Notes under the pieces: generated by a model
Told to the model about the DNA's origin: nothing
Seen by the model: only the letters and a program-made list of their open reading frames with translations
Databases searched by the model: none
Assembly (NCBI RefSeq): GCF_900243745.1
Contig: NZ_LT984798.1
Span: forward strand, 1,296,501-1,360,500
Length of the DNA stretch: 64,000 nt
Source of the DNA: Desulfovibrio sp. G11
GTDB taxonomy: Bacteria > Desulfobacterota > Desulfovibrionia > Desulfovibrionales > Desulfovibrionaceae
Direction of reading: 5' to 3'
Made by a program: the position numbers and the translations under genes
Shown: positions 62,767-64,000 of the stretch, in pieces
How positions within the stretch are numbered: the stretch's first letter is position 1
Layout of the letters: every line of letters starts with the position of its first letter

Positions 62767-63158
62767 CTCTATGATACGCTCCAAAGACGTTCTCAACTGC
62801 CTGCCCCTGCTGGCGTCCGTGCTTGGCGACCAGTACGGGGTGCAGGTACGTATCAGTGGCAATGAAGCCTGCACCAACGGCAAGGTTATCTATTTGCCTG
62901 CATTGCCTATGGATTGCGAGCCTGAATTGCTGGCAATGGCTCGCGGATTCGTGGATCACGAGGCGGCCCATATAAGGCACACGGATTTTGCTGCACTCAA
63001 GGCTGCCAAGCTTGATCCTGTAACCTTCAATCTCTTTAACTGCCTGGAAGATTGGCGCATTGAGAAAAAGCTGTCTGGCATTTTTCCTGGCTGCCGACAT
63101 AACCTGAACTGGTTGATACGACGATTCTTTGTAGAAGAAGCAGAGCCAAGGGCCGGGG
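61796..63158 (+). repeat. 1,363-bp identical tract, copy 2 (partner 47049-48411)
   Basis: Direct repeat of 47049-48411. The first differing bases are 61795 (T versus C) and 63159 (G versus A). Confidence 0.85.
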
Positions 63159-64000
63159 GAGATTCCCCGGCCCTTGCTGTTTTGGACTATGTGCTGTTGA
63201 CCGTGCGGGCCTGGGATGTGGAAGAGGTGAACAAGCCGCGCATGGCAGCAGCAGATGCGCTACGCCAGCACTTCCCCGGCCTGAAGGAAGTGCTGGATGC
63301 CACCTTGGTCAAAGTCCGCATACATTGCCCTGATACTACTTCCACCATCGCCTATGCTCGGCAGTTGGTACAGAGCATTCGGCAGTGGGAGCCGCAACAG
63401 CAGACAGAAAGTGACGAAAACAACGTGCAAAAAGGAGGAAGAAAGACAAATATTAAAGAAGGGCGGCGTAAAGCTCACGCTTCAGGGGCGCATGAGGGGC
63501 ACAGATCTGATGCCGTCCACAGCGGTTCCACACCTCAACCGGAGCAAAATCCCACGTCCGCTTGTGCTTCTCAAACGCAGCAGCCCACATCCTCCAGCAG
63601 GACCAAGGATCAACTCGCAGCCCTGTTCCACACCGAGGCGCAAGACCTGCCGCAAGCCTTGGGGGATATTCTTTCAGGGGCACTTACACGTTGTCAGGCA
63701 GAATCAGCCTATGAAACTGTTACGGTTGCCGTGGAGGGTTTTCGTCCATCGGAGGCCTTGCCGGAGGCCCAAAAGCAGCAAGCTCTTAAGGCCAGTATTG
63801 CCCTGCGCACACGCCTTCAGGGTCTTTTGCAGGCTCAGACACAAAAGCGGTGCAGCATCGGTCGGCGCGGGGCCTTACACCCCGGCTCGCTCCATCGGCT
63901 GCAAACGGGCAATCCGCGCATTTTCCGCAGGGAGGCAGAACAAGCTGGCCTCAACACTGCTGTGCATATCCTGCTGGATGTCAGCGGCAGCATGAGCGGC
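62771..64000 (+). CDS. CobT-like VWA protein, 3' end outside window
   Basis: The frame is open from ATG 62771 to the window end (410 codons). N-terminal domain with HExxH-like FVDHEAAHIRH, NCLEDWRIEKKLSG; then DYVLLTVRAWDVEEVNKPRMAAADALRQHFPGL; a low-complexity linker rich in Q, S and T (about residues 205-285); and a von Willebrand A domain starting with the MIDAS motif LLDVSGSMSG at the very end. This is the full-length form of the gene that is truncated and fused to a permease at 48024. Expected to act with the CobS-like ATPase in a MoxR-VWA pair. Confidence 0.88.
   Translation, partial: MIRSKDVLNCLPLLASVLGDQYGVQVRISGNEACTNGKVIYLPALPMDCEPELLAMARGFVDHEAAHIRHTDFAALKAAKLDPVTFNLFNCLEDWRIEKKLSGIFPGCRHNLNWLIRRFFVEEAEPRAGGDSPALAVLDYVLLTVRAWDVEEVNKPRMAAADALRQHFPGLKEVLDATLVKVRIHCPDTTSTIAYARQLVQSIRQWEPQQQTESDENNVQKGGRKTNIKEGRRKAHASGAHEGHRSDAVHSGSTPQPEQNPTSACASQTQQPTSSSRTKDQLAALFHTEAQDLPQALGDILSGALTRCQAESAYETVTVAVEGFRPSEALPEAQKQQALKASIALRTRLQGLLQAQTQKRCSIGRRGALHPGSLHRLQTGNPRIFRREAEQAGLNTAVHILLDVSGSMSG

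Noticed and set aside
61801..62883. 360-codon open frames on the minus strand, repeated at 47054-48136
   Set aside because: They are antisense to the DUF3150 and CobT-like genes; their identity to each other only reflects the DNA repeat.

Overview
The window looks like an accessory, mobile-element-rich part of a chromosome from a Desulfovibrio-like (Desulfovibrionaceae) bacterium. This assignment is an inference from gene content (TctCAB tricarboxylate transporter next to an isocitrate/tartrate-type dehydrogenase, the IS families present, moderately high GC with AT-rich islands); no rRNA or housekeeping marker is present to prove it.

Layout. 0-4.4 kb: end of an integrative element (tyrosine recombinase cut by the window edge, an AT-rich unknown gene, an AlpA-like excisionase, a DUF3987 helicase/primase-like ATPase). 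4.4-8.6 kb: remnant of an IS21 element, a glycosyltransferase, a secreted ricin-type lectin and a repeat-rich lipoprotein-like protein. 8.6-11.2 kb: an IS3 (IS407-type) element with an ISL3 element inserted in its right end (8-bp target duplication). 11.2-13.4 kb: small mobile-element genes, including an inovirus Gp2/YagK-like replication protein. 13.6-41.5 kb: one co-directional defence locus. It begins with an orphan BREX type 3 brxF and a frameshifted, truncated type 3 brxC-like gene whose end is fused to a helix-turn-helix domain. A complete BREX type 1 set follows (brxA, brxB, brxC, pglX, pglZ, brxL), with a dinD-like gene between brxC and pglX. Then, with almost no spacing, come a zinc-hook AAA ATPase, SbcD, SbcC, a gene broken by nested IS elements, and two unknown genes. 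41.5-48.5 kb and 56.8-64 kb: two diverged copies of a recombination module (ERF annealing protein, PD-(D/E)XK nuclease, CobS-like ATPase with WGR domain, DUF3150 protein, CobT-like VWA protein), similar in layout to the bet-exo-cobS-cobT region of SXT/R391 elements. Each copy carries a different toxin-antitoxin pair in the same slot. 48.5-56.7 kb: chromosomal-looking cargo (3' part of an amino-acid permease fused in frame to the broken CobT-like gene, an EamA transporter, a tRNA-Ala-like 3' fragment, TctC-TctA-TctB, a decarboxylating dehydrogenase, a LysR regulator).

Strongest observations. (1) The IS1111-type element at 37405-38778 has a downstream non-coding region that folds into two guide-bearing stem loops. 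Their loop strands match, in the expected orientations, both flanks of its target and both of its own ends, around a shared TGA core. The target is the 27-nt terminal inverted repeat of the surrounding IS481-like element. (2) Removing both insertions restores an in-frame 383-codon gene in the BREX-linked operon. (3) The defence locus is a chimera of BREX-3 remnants and BREX-1, extended by an SbcCD/zinc-hook ATPase cassette. (4) The two recombination modules share a 1,363-bp tract that appears identical inside otherwise diverged sequence, which points to recent gene conversion. All coordinates were read by eye; no database search was possible.
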